From: CTSOIL-112 sp964293815
GTDB taxonomy: Bacteria > Pseudomonadota > Gammaproteobacteria > Burkholderiales > Burkholderiaceae
Direction of reading: 5' to 3'
DNA length: 64,000 nt
Assembly: GCA_964293815.1 (NCBI GenBank)
Contig: CAXYYC010000001.1
Coordinates: 186,001 to 250,000, forward strand
Shown piece after piece: positions 35,043-43,186 of the stretch (its first letter is position 1; every line of letters begins with the position of its first letter). Under the pieces are notes generated by a model. The model did not search any database and was not told the origin of the DNA. It was given only the letters and a program-made list of their open reading frames with translations. Both the position numbers and the translations under genes were made by a program.

Positions 35043-35756
35043 ATGAATACACATAATGTGAACGCCGCCGAAATTGAAAAATTTTCTCAACATGCATCCG
35101 AATGGTGGAATGAGCAAGGGCCATTAAAAACCCTGCATCAAATCAACCCGACGCGGGTGCAGTGGATTGCGCAGCACGCCCAACTGGCAGGCGCCAAAAC
35201 CCTGGATATTGGTTGTGGTGGTGGGATTTTGAGCGAGGCGCTCGCACGAGAAGGTGCGCTGGTTACCGCTTTGGATATGGCGGAGGACTCGATTGACATT
35301 GCGCGCGAGCACGCGAAAATCAGTCAACTTGAAATTGATTATCAAGCGGTTACGGCGGAGGCTTGGGCAGAAGCACATCCGGAATCCTACGATGTCATTA
35401 CCTGTATGGAGCTGTTGGAGCATGTGCCTGATCCGGCTTCGGTAATTCACGCGAGCGCACAACTTTTGGCGCCCGGTGGTATGGTTTTTTACTCCACCAT
35501 CAACCGCAATCCCAAAGCGTGGGCGTTAACTATCGCCGCCGCCGAATACCTGCTCAAATGGATTCCCAAGGGCACACATCAATATGACACCTTCATCAAG
35601 CCAAGTGAATTATCGGCGATGGCGCGTCAGTCGGGTTTGGAGGTGGTTGCATTGGCAGGGGTGGGTTATCAACCTTGGAAATCCAAAGAATATCCATTTG
35701 TACCAACCAAAGACACCAGTGTGAATTACATGATGGCCTGCCGCAAACCGAAATAA
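35043..35756 (+). CDS. ubiG: ubiquinone biosynthesis O-methyltransferase
   Basis: The 237-residue class I SAM methyltransferase has motif I TLDIGCGGGILSEALAREGA, then VTALDMAEDSIDIAREHA and ITCMELLEHVPDPASV. UbiG carries out both O-methylations in ubiquinone synthesis. The N-terminus EIEKFSQHASEWWNEQGPLKTLHQINP is diagnostic. It lies between the ompA-like gene and gph as in many Burkholderiales. Confidence 0.96.
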   Translation: MNTHNVNAAEIEKFSQHASEWWNEQGPLKTLHQINPTRVQWIAQHAQLAGAKTLDIGCGGGILSEALAREGALVTALDMAEDSIDIAREHAKISQLEIDYQAVTAEAWAEAHPESYDVITCMELLEHVPDPASVIHASAQLLAPGGMVFYSTINRNPKAWALTIAAAEYLLKWIPKGTHQYDTFIKPSELSAMARQSGLEVVALAGVGYQPWKSKEYPFVPTKDTSVNYMMACRKPK

Positions 35757-35936
35757 TAAAAATTTATTCATTGGTACATAGTAAGCTGGGACTGGTGTCG
35801 TCTCGGTGGCGCAGCGGTTACTTGTTGGTTTTTGCCAGTCTCTTTTTAGAGTGTCGATTGGCTTGATGGTTTCTTAGCGTTGATGTTTAAACGTGACGAC
35901 GCGACGTTGTCCGATGAGGGGCTGCTTGGTGGGTCT

Positions 35937-36608
35937 ATGATTGTATATAAGAAAAGCATTACAGGCATCTTGTTTGACTTGGATGGCACGCTGATTGATT
36001 CCGCGCCCGATTTGGGTGGCGCGCTTAATGCCATGAGGATTCGGCGTGGGTTGGCTGTTCTTCCTTTGACGCAGCTACGCCCATTCGCTTCGCACGGAGC
36101 GAGGGGGTTGCTTTGGGCGGGCTTCGGCATGAATGAGTCGCATCCGGATTATGTGGCCATGCGTGACGAGTTTCTGGAGTATTACGAACAACATGCCGCC
36201 GACACGACACAGCTGTTTGATGGTGTTGCTGAGCTGCTTGATCTTTTAGATCAAAAGCAGATGGTCTGGGGCATTATCACCAATAAATATCAGCGATTCA
36301 CCACGCCGGTTGTCCAAGCGTTGGGCTTAGACAAACGCGCGCATGTCGTTGTGTGTGGTGACACAACGCCGCACTCCAAGCCGCATCCTGAACCGCTGCT
36401 CTATGCGGCGCAGCAGATTAAATGTGCGCCGGAAGAGCTTGTGTATGTGGGAGATGATCAGCGCGATATTCAAGCCGCTCGTGCTGCTAACTACGCGATC
36501 GCAATCGCGGCGGGTTATGGGTATGCCGATGCGCTTACCATCCCTGATTGGCGAGCGGATGCATGTATTCAGAGTCCGGCAGAGTTAACGCGTTGGTTAG
36601 CTGGGTAA
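35937..36608 (+). CDS. gph: phosphoglycolate phosphatase, HAD superfamily
   Basis: The 223-residue protein from the ATG at 35937 starts MIVYKKSITGILFDLDGTLIDSAPDL, in line with family members; an earlier ATG at 35883 is open but adds an odd leader. Catalytic DxD is in FDLDGTL; the other HAD motifs are IITNKY and YVGDDQRDIQAA. It dephosphorylates 2-phosphoglycolate, a by-product of DNA repair and metabolism. In relatives ubiG and gph are tightly packed, but here 180 bases separate them. Confidence 0.9.
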   Translation: MIVYKKSITGILFDLDGTLIDSAPDLGGALNAMRIRRGLAVLPLTQLRPFASHGARGLLWAGFGMNESHPDYVAMRDEFLEYYEQHAADTTQLFDGVAELLDLLDQKQMVWGIITNKYQRFTTPVVQALGLDKRAHVVVCGDTTPHSKPHPEPLLYAAQQIKCAPEELVYVGDDQRDIQAARAANYAIAIAAGYGYADALTIPDWRADACIQSPAELTRWLAG

Positions 36609-36758
36609 TCCATAATATAACGTAGTTTTCATTTGAGTTCTCTTTCCTCTTCTGCAAACAATAAATATTAATGTTGCGTATGTACAACAACACGTTAAAA
36701 AGTTGAGACAAAAAAGAAGTAAGGTGCAATAAAGATGGACAAAAAAAGCGCATGATAG

Positions 36759-36807
36759 GACAATGAATGCGTCGGAATTGCAAAAAATTCGCATTTCGTA
36801 AGTGCTC
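36759..36807 (+). promoter_or_regulatory. conserved leader block upstream of porin 1
   Basis: This stretch matches 38005-38053 before porin 2, sharing GACAATG, GTCGGAAT and CGCATTTCGyAAGTGCT at the same distance (86 and 84 bases) from the ATG. It is probably a shared promoter/5' untranslated control element. Confidence 0.6.
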
Positions 36808-36875
36808 TTGTAAAGAGTGGTTAAGGTTAAAGAAAAACTTTAACTTTTAAGTTTAACTTTTGAGGGGATAAACAA

Positions 36876-37841
36876 ATGAAAAAGACTTTAGTAGCTTTGG
36901 CTGTTTTGGGTTCGTTCGCAAGCGTAGCTTCTGCCGCTACCAGCGTAACTTTGTACGGCCGTGTGGATGTGGGTTATGAAAGCCGTCATCACGATGGTTT
37001 GAAATTGGTTCAAGGTACAACTTCTGAAGATAAAGATAAATGGTCATCAGGCGCTGACAATCAATCTCGCTTGGGTATTAAAGGCGAAGAAGATTTGGGT
37101 AACGGTTTGGCTGCTACCTTCAAATTAGAAGGTCGTTTCAGTGCAGATACTGGTGCTTACACCAAAGACATGTTTGATCGTGAATCAACTGTTGGTTTGA
37201 AAGGTGGCTTCGGTCACGTTCGTTTCGGTCGTGCTTTGGCTGCAATGGATAACGGTATTGGCGGTTTCTCTGTAGGCGAACGTGTTGCTTCTTTTGACAC
37301 TTACTCTTCTGCAGCTCGTCACAGCAATTCAGCATTCTATGACTACTCTAACAGCGGCTTCTCAGTAGGTGCGAACGTATCTACTAAAGGTGGTGCGGCT
37401 AGCAACGCTGTTGAAGGTGTTGATGGTACCAAAGTGGGCTATGGCTTGTATGCTAAATACGAAGCGGACAGCTTCGCTGTGGGTGCGGCTTATCAACGTG
37501 ATGGAGAGCCTAACGTTCGTAAAGAATGGGGTGTTGGTGCTTCTTATACCTTCAAACCTGTAACGGTTGGTGCTTCTTATGCGCAATCTAAATTGGATGG
37601 TTCTGACAGCAAAACCAAAATCATCAATGCTTATGTATCCGGTGATGTAACGCCTAACGATACTGTATATTTCCAATACAACCGCAACAAAGTAACTGAT
37701 CAATCAGCGAATAATGCGTATGGTTTGGGTTATATGCACTCTTTGAGCAAACGCACCAGCGTTTATGCTGAAACTGCACGCACCAAACGTGCTGGTGAAA
37801 ACGGTTGGGACTACAGCGTTGCTATGCGTCACAAATTCTAA
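36876..37841 (+). CDS. outer membrane porin, Gram-negative porin family (porin 1)
   Basis: The 321-residue protein has a signal peptide ending ASVASA and a mature start ATSVTLYGRVDVGYE, typical of the 16-strand trimeric porins of Burkholderiales. Sequence alternates as amphipathic beta strands, with NGLAATFKLEGRF, STVGLKGGFGHVRFGRA, GVDGTKVGYGLY, and a C-terminal VAMRHKF ending in aromatic Phe needed for BAM assembly. It forms a diffusion pore in the outer membrane. It is the first of three tandem paralogs and the shortest, with loops trimmed relative to porin 3. Confidence 0.95.
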   Translation: MKKTLVALAVLGSFASVASAATSVTLYGRVDVGYESRHHDGLKLVQGTTSEDKDKWSSGADNQSRLGIKGEEDLGNGLAATFKLEGRFSADTGAYTKDMFDRESTVGLKGGFGHVRFGRALAAMDNGIGGFSVGERVASFDTYSSAARHSNSAFYDYSNSGFSVGANVSTKGGAASNAVEGVDGTKVGYGLYAKYEADSFAVGAAYQRDGEPNVRKEWGVGASYTFKPVTVGASYAQSKLDGSDSKTKIINAYVSGDVTPNDTVYFQYNRNKVTDQSANNAYGLGYMHSLSKRTSVYAETARTKRAGENGWDYSVAMRHKF

Positions 37842-37866
37842 TCTAAAGTTTTTCTTTAGTTAGATC

Positions 37867-37897
37867 AAAAAGGCTCGCGATTGCGGGCCTTTTTACA
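37867..37897 (+). terminator. terminator of porin 1
   Basis: An imperfect 12-bp stem AAAAAGGCTCGC / GCGGGCCTTTTT with T run lies 26 bases after the stop. Confidence 0.8.
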
Positions 37898-38004
37898 TTC
37901 GTTCAGTGTATCTAAATGCCATATAGTGTCGCTGATTTGCAACAAATAGCCGATCAATTGATTAAAAACCCTACTTAAATGTAGACAATACAAACGGTCA
38001 ATAC

Positions 38005-38053
38005 GACAATGGAACTGTCGGAATGGGAGCGAAGTCGCATTTCGCAAGTGCTT
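38005..38053 (+). promoter_or_regulatory. conserved leader block upstream of porin 2
   Basis: Counterpart of the block before porin 1 (GACAATG, GTCGGAAT, CGCATTTCGCAAGTGCT). Both leaders then run into a similar AAGAGGATAAACAAATG ribosome-site segment. The porin 3 leader keeps only parts of this. Confidence 0.6.
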
Positions 38054-38120
38054 CGAAAGAAGCCGTTGGGGGTTTATAAAAACACCAACTTTTAAGTTTG
38101 ATTTTTAAGAGGATAAACAA

Positions 38121-39218
38121 ATGAAAAAGACTTTAGTTGCATTGGCTGTATTGGGTTCATTCGCGGGCGTGGCTTCTGCTGCGACCAGCGTTACTTTGTA
38201 CGGTACTGTAGATGCGGGTTATGAAGGTTGGAGCTATGGTAAAGATTTCTCATCTTTTAACAATACTTTTGTTCAAGGTGGTACTTCTGAGGCCAACAGC
38301 AAAATCGGTGTAAAAGGCCAAGAAGATTTGGGTAATGGCTTGGCAGCTACTTTCCAATTGGAAGGTAATGTTAATGGTGATGTAGGCTCTGCCTCTTTGT
38401 TTGATCGCGAATCAACCGTTGGCTTGAAAGGTGCGTTCGGCGAAGTGAAAGTTGGTAAATCCAAATCACAAATGGACTTGGCTTTGGGTGGCGTGGTTCC
38501 GGGTCATCGTGTAGCTGATGTGGCATTGTACTCTGTTGTTGATGCGCGCCACAGCAATGGCTTGTTCTACTCTTACGACAACGCTGGTTTCTCTTTCGGC
38601 GCTGACGTTACCACCAAAGGCGGCGCTTTGGGTGATGGCAACGAAGGCAAAAAAGGTAAAAAAGTGGGCTGGGGCGTTCGTGCCGGTTATGCGGGTAACG
38701 TCGGTGGCAACGTGACTTTGTTGGCACGTGCTGCTTACCAACGCGATGGCGTTGTTTTGTCTAATAACAAGCAACAATACGAAGCGGGTAGTTTGTTGGC
38801 TGCAGTTGTTCCTTATTCTAACAACGCATTAACTGTAGGCGTGGCTTATGCCCAAGGCCGTGGTGATGCAGAAGATTTGGTTACCGCTAAAGTCAATAGT
38901 GTTGCTAAGACTTTAGCTGGTCGTGATACCAAAACTGGTCGTATCTATGCGGACAAAGCACGCACTTGGTCTGGTGTGATTGCCAGCACTTTTGGTCCGA
39001 ACGATTCTGCTTACGTGAAATACCAACAACGTAAAGGTAAATTGGACGACGGTACTGTTGCATACAACGGTAACGTTTGGGCGATCGGTTACGAGCACGC
39101 TTTGAGCAAACGCACTTCTGTTTATGCTGATGTTGCTTACGCAACCATCAAGAAACCAACAGTTGCTGACAAAGGTACTGCAACAGGTTACAGCGTAGGC
39201 TTGTCTCACTCTTTCTAA
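38121..39218 (+). CDS. outer membrane porin, Gram-negative porin family (porin 2)
   Basis: The 365-residue protein has the same signal peptide and start (FAGVASA, ATSVTLYGTVDAGYEG) as its neighbours. Conserved strands include NGLAATFQLEGNV, STVGLKGAFGEVKVGKS and ARHSNGLFYSYDNAGFSFG; the C-terminus is YSVGLSHSF. It shares the VTTKGGALGD segment with porin 3 and is likely a recent duplicate of the same ancestor. Different external loops suggest changed selectivity or escape from phages and antibodies. Confidence 0.95.
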   Translation: MKKTLVALAVLGSFAGVASAATSVTLYGTVDAGYEGWSYGKDFSSFNNTFVQGGTSEANSKIGVKGQEDLGNGLAATFQLEGNVNGDVGSASLFDRESTVGLKGAFGEVKVGKSKSQMDLALGGVVPGHRVADVALYSVVDARHSNGLFYSYDNAGFSFGADVTTKGGALGDGNEGKKGKKVGWGVRAGYAGNVGGNVTLLARAAYQRDGVVLSNNKQQYEAGSLLAAVVPYSNNALTVGVAYAQGRGDAEDLVTAKVNSVAKTLAGRDTKTGRIYADKARTWSGVIASTFGPNDSAYVKYQQRKGKLDDGTVAYNGNVWAIGYEHALSKRTSVYADVAYATIKKPTVADKGTATGYSVGLSHSF

Positions 39219-39249
39219 TCTAAGTTTTTTATTAAACGGATGTTTAGAG

Positions 39250-39275
39250 AAAAGCGACCTTCGGGTCGCTTTTTT
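39250..39275 (+). terminator. terminator of porin 2
   Basis: A 10-bp perfect stem AAAAGCGACC / GGTCGCTTTT with a stable TTCG tetraloop and T run. Confidence 0.93.
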
Positions 39276-39542
39276 GTATTTGAGCGGTTATGTAGCAGTG
39301 AATTATTTTTATGGTGGCCTTTTCACTAAATAACAACAAAGTGAAAGAATTTAGCGTGAAATGTGTGTTTTTTTGCAACAAATGTAAAAATAGTGTGGAC
39401 AGAAAAAAGAACACCCGTAATAATTGAGTCATCGAAAAAGCATGATAATGGACAACGGAGACAATATCAGCGTTTCGTGTTTCGCGAATCATACCCAGCG
39501 CGGTGCTGGCGTGATAATTAGTAAATATTAATGGAGAGACAA

Positions 39543-40736
39543 ATGAAAAAATCATTGGTTGCCTTGGCGGTTTTGGGTTCGTTTGCAGGCGTGGCTTCTG
39601 CTGCAACCAGCGTGACTTTGTATGGTCAAGTGGAAGCAGAATACTACGATTTGTTTGGTAAAGGTGAGTTGGCAAATGGCGCGACCGCAGATGTAGCAGG
39701 GTTGACCGCTGTTCAGGCGGCGGTTAAGAAAAATACTTTGGCTACAGCGCAAGGTTTGTTGAGTCATTCTTTGTCACAGAAGCCTCGTCGTACGGATTAT
39801 ATCGGTGTTAAAGGTGAAGAAGACTTGGGTAATGGTCTGTCGGCTATTTTTAAGTTGGAAGGCAATATTGGTGTTGACGTTGGTTCTGCCAATTTGTTCA
39901 ATCGTGAAACGACCGTTGGTCTAAAAGGTGCGTTTGGTGAGGTTAAAGTTGGTCGCGCCAAATCTCAAGTTGAATTGACGATGGGTGGTTTGACGGGTGT
40001 TCATGGCGTGACTGATGTTGACCTGTACGCTGTTTCTAATGCGCGTCACAGCAATGGTTTGTTCTATGAATACAAGAACTCAGGCTTTACATTTGGCGCT
40101 GACGTGACCACTAAAGGTGGCGCGTTAGGTGATACCAGCGAAGGTACAGATGGCTCCAAAGTGGGCTATGGTGCGCGTTTGGGTTACTATGGTCATGGTT
40201 TATTGGCGCGTGTTGCATACCAAAACGATGGTCCTGTTGCTGCCAGCTCTACTGTAGCAGGCAATGCTTTGGCTTTGGGTAAAAAACAGCACGAATGGGC
40301 GGGTGTTTTGGCCTATAACTTCTACGAAGGTCAAAAAATTCCTTTGGCAATCGGCATGTCTTATGCGCAAGGTAAAGGTATGGCCAAAGGTTTCTTCACT
40401 GCTACTGGCTTGAGCACTGCTGATACCGTATACGCTAAAAAAGCAACTACTATCGGCGCGATTGTGCGTACATGGTTTACACCAAACGATACGGCGTATG
40501 TTTTGTTCCAAAAACGTAAATCTACCTCAGAATCTGATACTGTCTTGAATAACGCGTGGGCTCTTGGTTTGGGCTATGAGCACAAATTGAGCAAACGTAC
40601 CGCGATTTCTTTGGATACTGTTTATCTGAAGGCTAAGAGCATTGGCGTACCTGTTGCAGCTACTGGTGGTTATGTTGGTGTTCCAACCAATGGCAAAGCG
40701 TATGGTTATAGCTTGGGCTTGTCTCACAGCTTCTAA
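39543..40736 (+). CDS. outer membrane porin, Gram-negative porin family (porin 3)
   Basis: The 397-residue protein begins MKKSLVALAVLGSF at 39543, with GGAGAG 4 bases upstream; an earlier in-frame ATG at 39531 would overlap that site. It has the usual family strands (NGLSAIFKLEGNI, TTVGLKGAFGEVKVGRA) and the C-terminal YSLGLSHSF. It is the longest of the three, with an inserted Ala-rich stretch after the second strand and longer C-terminal loops. The leader differs from the other two, so it may be controlled differently. Confidence 0.95.
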   Translation: MKKSLVALAVLGSFAGVASAATSVTLYGQVEAEYYDLFGKGELANGATADVAGLTAVQAAVKKNTLATAQGLLSHSLSQKPRRTDYIGVKGEEDLGNGLSAIFKLEGNIGVDVGSANLFNRETTVGLKGAFGEVKVGRAKSQVELTMGGLTGVHGVTDVDLYAVSNARHSNGLFYEYKNSGFTFGADVTTKGGALGDTSEGTDGSKVGYGARLGYYGHGLLARVAYQNDGPVAASSTVAGNALALGKKQHEWAGVLAYNFYEGQKIPLAIGMSYAQGKGMAKGFFTATGLSTADTVYAKKATTIGAIVRTWFTPNDTAYVLFQKRKSTSESDTVLNNAWALGLGYEHKLSKRTAISLDTVYLKAKSIGVPVAATGGYVGVPTNGKAYGYSLGLSHSF

Positions 40737-40763
40737 TCGGTTGACATAGCTTTTGTCACAGTC

Positions 40764-40788
40764 AAGCGACCTTCGGGTCGCTTTTCTT
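40764..40788 (+). terminator. terminator of porin 3
   Basis: Stem AAGCGACC / GGTCGCTT with TTCG loop and T run: the same hairpin as after porin 2, so the terminator was probably duplicated with the gene. Confidence 0.9.
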
Positions 40789-40969
40789 TTGACATGATTC
40801 AGTTTGAGAATGTTGTTGTGATTGGCTTTTTTGCGGTCTCGGGGTTTTCTGCTTGTTTGGGTTTGTGCGCGGATCGCGATAGGAAATGCGTGCCTGCGTT
40901 GTTTGTTGTAGACAAAAAAGCTACAATCTTGCATTGTTGTTTGGTCGGGTACGTTTTTTAAGGATATTT

Positions 40970-41353
40970 ATGGGTTTGGACATAACGGTGCATTCGGCGT
41001 TGTTGGGTACGGCGCCGCAGGCGTGTCCTGAGGATATGGCGCAGGTGGCGCAGGCGGGCTTTGTTTCGGTGATGGTGAATCGTCCGGATTTTGAGGGCGG
41101 TGCGGATCAGCCAACGGCGCAGGCGGTTGAGGCGGCGGCGCGTGCGCAGGGTTTGCATTTTTATCATTTGCCGTTTTCGGGGGCGGATTTGTCGCCAAGC
41201 TTGGCGTTGCAATTCGCGCAGATGTTGGGTGATGCACCGAAGCCGATTTTGTTGTATTGCCGCACAGGGACGCGCTCGACGATGATTGTTCGTATGGCGT
41301 TGGAATTGGGGTTTTTGAACCCGGATGATTTGAGTTTCGTGGCGCGCGTTTGA
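40970..41353 (+). CDS. TIGR01244-type phosphatase/sulfurtransferase-like protein
   Basis: The ATG at 40970 (MGLDITVHSALLG) is preceded by AAGGA. The 127-residue protein has the TIGR01244 plan: AQAGFVSVMVNRPDFEG, a Pro-rich turn, then the nucleophile loop LLYCRTGTRSTMI. The loop is intermediate between dual-specificity phosphatases and rhodaneses. Relatives are fused to a beta-lactamase-like persulfide dioxygenase domain in some bacteria; here the domain stands alone. The substrate is unknown. Confidence 0.8.
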   Translation: MGLDITVHSALLGTAPQACPEDMAQVAQAGFVSVMVNRPDFEGGADQPTAQAVEAAARAQGLHFYHLPFSGADLSPSLALQFAQMLGDAPKPILLYCRTGTRSTMIVRMALELGFLNPDDLSFVARV

Positions 41354-41445
41354 TGGGTGTTGGCCGCATGGTGAGTCAAATGGTGCGCGGGTGGCGCATG
41401 AGTGGTGTGGTTGCTTGGCTTTTAACCGTTGATTGAAAATTACGT

Positions 41446-42240
41446 ATGTTCGCTTATTTAATCGCACTTGTGCGTTTGTTGGGTTTTGCTTTGTGGTTGT
41501 CGAGCGGTTTGTTTTTGACGGCTTTGGTGTTTCCGTTGATTGGCTGGCCGAGAAAGCGGCGCATCATTCGTCTGTGGTCGCGCTTTTTGTTGCGTACATT
41601 GGGCGTGCGTTTGGTAGTGACAACACAGCCGTCTGAGCCGAATTTGCGCGGCGTGATGGTGTCGAATCATTCGTCGTGGGTGGATATTTTCGCGGCCAAT
41701 TCGGTGCAGGCGGTGCGCTTTATTTCGAAATCGGAGGTGCGCGATTGGCCGATTTTGGGTTCGTTGGTGACGTTGGCGGGAACTTTGTATGTGGAGCGCG
41801 GTAATCGCAGTCGGATTAATCAGACGAATGAGGAGATTCGCGCGGCGGTTGAAGGCGGTGATTTGGTCGGTTTTTATCCGGAGGGGACGACGACGGATGG
41901 GACGCATTTGTTGCCGTTTAAAACGAATTTGTTTGAGCCTGCGGTGCGCTTTGGCATGACGGTGTATCCAGTGGCGGTGACGTATCGTGTGGATGGTGCG
42001 CCGACGCAGTTGGCCAGCTATGCGGGTGACACGACGTTTGGACAAAGTTTTGTGCAGTTGCTTTTGGCACGTGGGGTTGAGGCGCAGATTGCGTATGGTG
42101 CGCCGATTGATGCACGTCAGTTTGCGAATCGTGCGGATTTGGCTTTGGCAGCGCAGGCGTCGATTGCGCAGATGACGGGTTTGTCGGTTGCGGCACCGTC
42201 TGAGTTGCAGGCAGCGCTTTTGTCTGGGCAGAAGGTTTAA
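41446..42240 (+). CDS. plsC: 1-acyl-sn-glycerol-3-phosphate acyltransferase
   Basis: The 264-residue protein has a hydrophobic N-terminus followed by the PlsC motifs: HxxxxD in SNHSSWVDIFA, the acceptor region VERGNR and YPEGTTTDG. It transfers a fatty acyl group to position 2 of lysophosphatidic acid to make phosphatidic acid at the inner membrane. The start was chosen at MFAYLIALVRLLG. Confidence 0.92.
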   Translation: MFAYLIALVRLLGFALWLSSGLFLTALVFPLIGWPRKRRIIRLWSRFLLRTLGVRLVVTTQPSEPNLRGVMVSNHSSWVDIFAANSVQAVRFISKSEVRDWPILGSLVTLAGTLYVERGNRSRINQTNEEIRAAVEGGDLVGFYPEGTTTDGTHLLPFKTNLFEPAVRFGMTVYPVAVTYRVDGAPTQLASYAGDTTFGQSFVQLLLARGVEAQIAYGAPIDARQFANRADLALAAQASIAQMTGLSVAAPSELQAALLSGQKV

Positions 42241-42449
42241 GGGCGTAGCGTAGATTGGTTTGGCTGGCGCTCAGACTACCCGATGTTTTAAGTGTAAAAT
42301 GGCTGATATGCTTGGTTTTACGGCTTTCGCTGAGTTAATGGTGTAGTTTTTTGCGGTTGGATTCTTGTGATTTTTGGCAGATTTTTCTGTATATAGTGAA
42401 ATCACAGTAATTTTTTTGTAAATTTATTTAAAAAATGTTCGTTGGCCTA

Positions 42450-42494
42450 TTGACAAGACTATGTGGATTGTTGAAAATAGTACGAGCGTTCGAT
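42450..42494 (+). promoter_or_regulatory. candidate promoter and operator of the TetR gene
   Basis: TTGACA at 42450 and GAAAAT at 42473 (17-base spacing, 4/6 at -10) form a plausible promoter. It is followed at 42482-42494 by ACGAGCGTTCGAT, an imperfect palindrome (CGAGCGTTCG). The same 13-mer with one change lies before the FadB-like gene at 45714. Confidence 0.45.
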
Positions 42495-42505
42495 TTTTGT
42501 TGGGA

Positions 42506-43126
42506 ATGATGATGACAAAAGAGCGGGCTCATGTACGCAAAGGGGATTTGACCCGTGCGGCAATTTTGGATGTGGCTTTGGATGTGGCGTCAAGAGATGG
42601 TCTGGAAGGTGTGACCATCGGTATCTTGGCCGACCGTCTGGATATGAGTAAGAGCGGTGTATTTTCGCATTTCGGTTCGCGTGATGAGTTGCTGATCGAG
42701 GTGCTGAAGGAATACGAAACACGCTTTCTCGCGGATATTCTGAAGCCTGCATTGGCTTTGCCTCGAGGGTTGGAGCGCTTGCGCGCGATTTTGCACAATT
42801 GGTTCAATAAATTGGGGCAGGAAACGGAGCACGGTTGTTTGTATATTTCCGGCGCTGTGGAATACGATGATCGCCCGGGTGTGGTGCGGGACGAATTGGT
42901 GGGCTTGATGACGGCTTGGGAAGAGCAACTGCGTCGAGCGATTCGTTACTGTATTGATGCGGGCGAGTTTCGTGAGGACACGCCGGTTGATTTGATGATT
43001 TTTGAGTTGTACGGTTTGACCTTGGGTTTTCACCAAAGCGTCCGTTTGATGAAGCGCACAAACGGTATGGATATGGTCAAACAGGTGTTAGAGCGCATTT
43101 TGAAGCAGTATCTACGCACAACATGA
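42506..43126 (+). CDS. TetR/AcrR-family transcriptional regulator of fatty acid degradation (likely)
   Basis: The frame opens at 42461, but a promoter-like sequence overlaps that start, so I prefer the ATG cluster at 42506-42512 (MMMTKERAHVRKGDLTRAAIL). The HTH recognition segment is MSKSGVFSHFGSRDELLIEVL. The C-terminal domain resembles the TetR_C family of fatty acid and acyl-CoA regulators. The gene sits just before an acyl-CoA dehydrogenase, and the beta-oxidation genes follow, which suggests a FadP/PsrA-like repressor that senses long-chain acyl-CoA. Confidence 0.85.
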   Translation: MMMTKERAHVRKGDLTRAAILDVALDVASRDGLEGVTIGILADRLDMSKSGVFSHFGSRDELLIEVLKEYETRFLADILKPALALPRGLERLRAILHNWFNKLGQETEHGCLYISGAVEYDDRPGVVRDELVGLMTAWEEQLRRAIRYCIDAGEFREDTPVDLMIFELYGLTLGFHQSVRLMKRTNGMDMVKQVLERILKQYLRTT

Positions 43127-43186
43127 TGGTACGCCTCCCGTGGTGTGCGAATTTGAGTTCAGTCCCTTCTTTTATCAGGAGATATC

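Noticed and set aside
35757..35882. Possible small RNA between ubiG and gph
   Set aside because: Only a weak ACTGG / CCAGT pairing before a T-rich stretch; not enough to support a feature.
36535..36783. Minus-strand frames in the gap before porin 1
   Set aside because: They overlap gph or the conserved porin leader and show no start signal.
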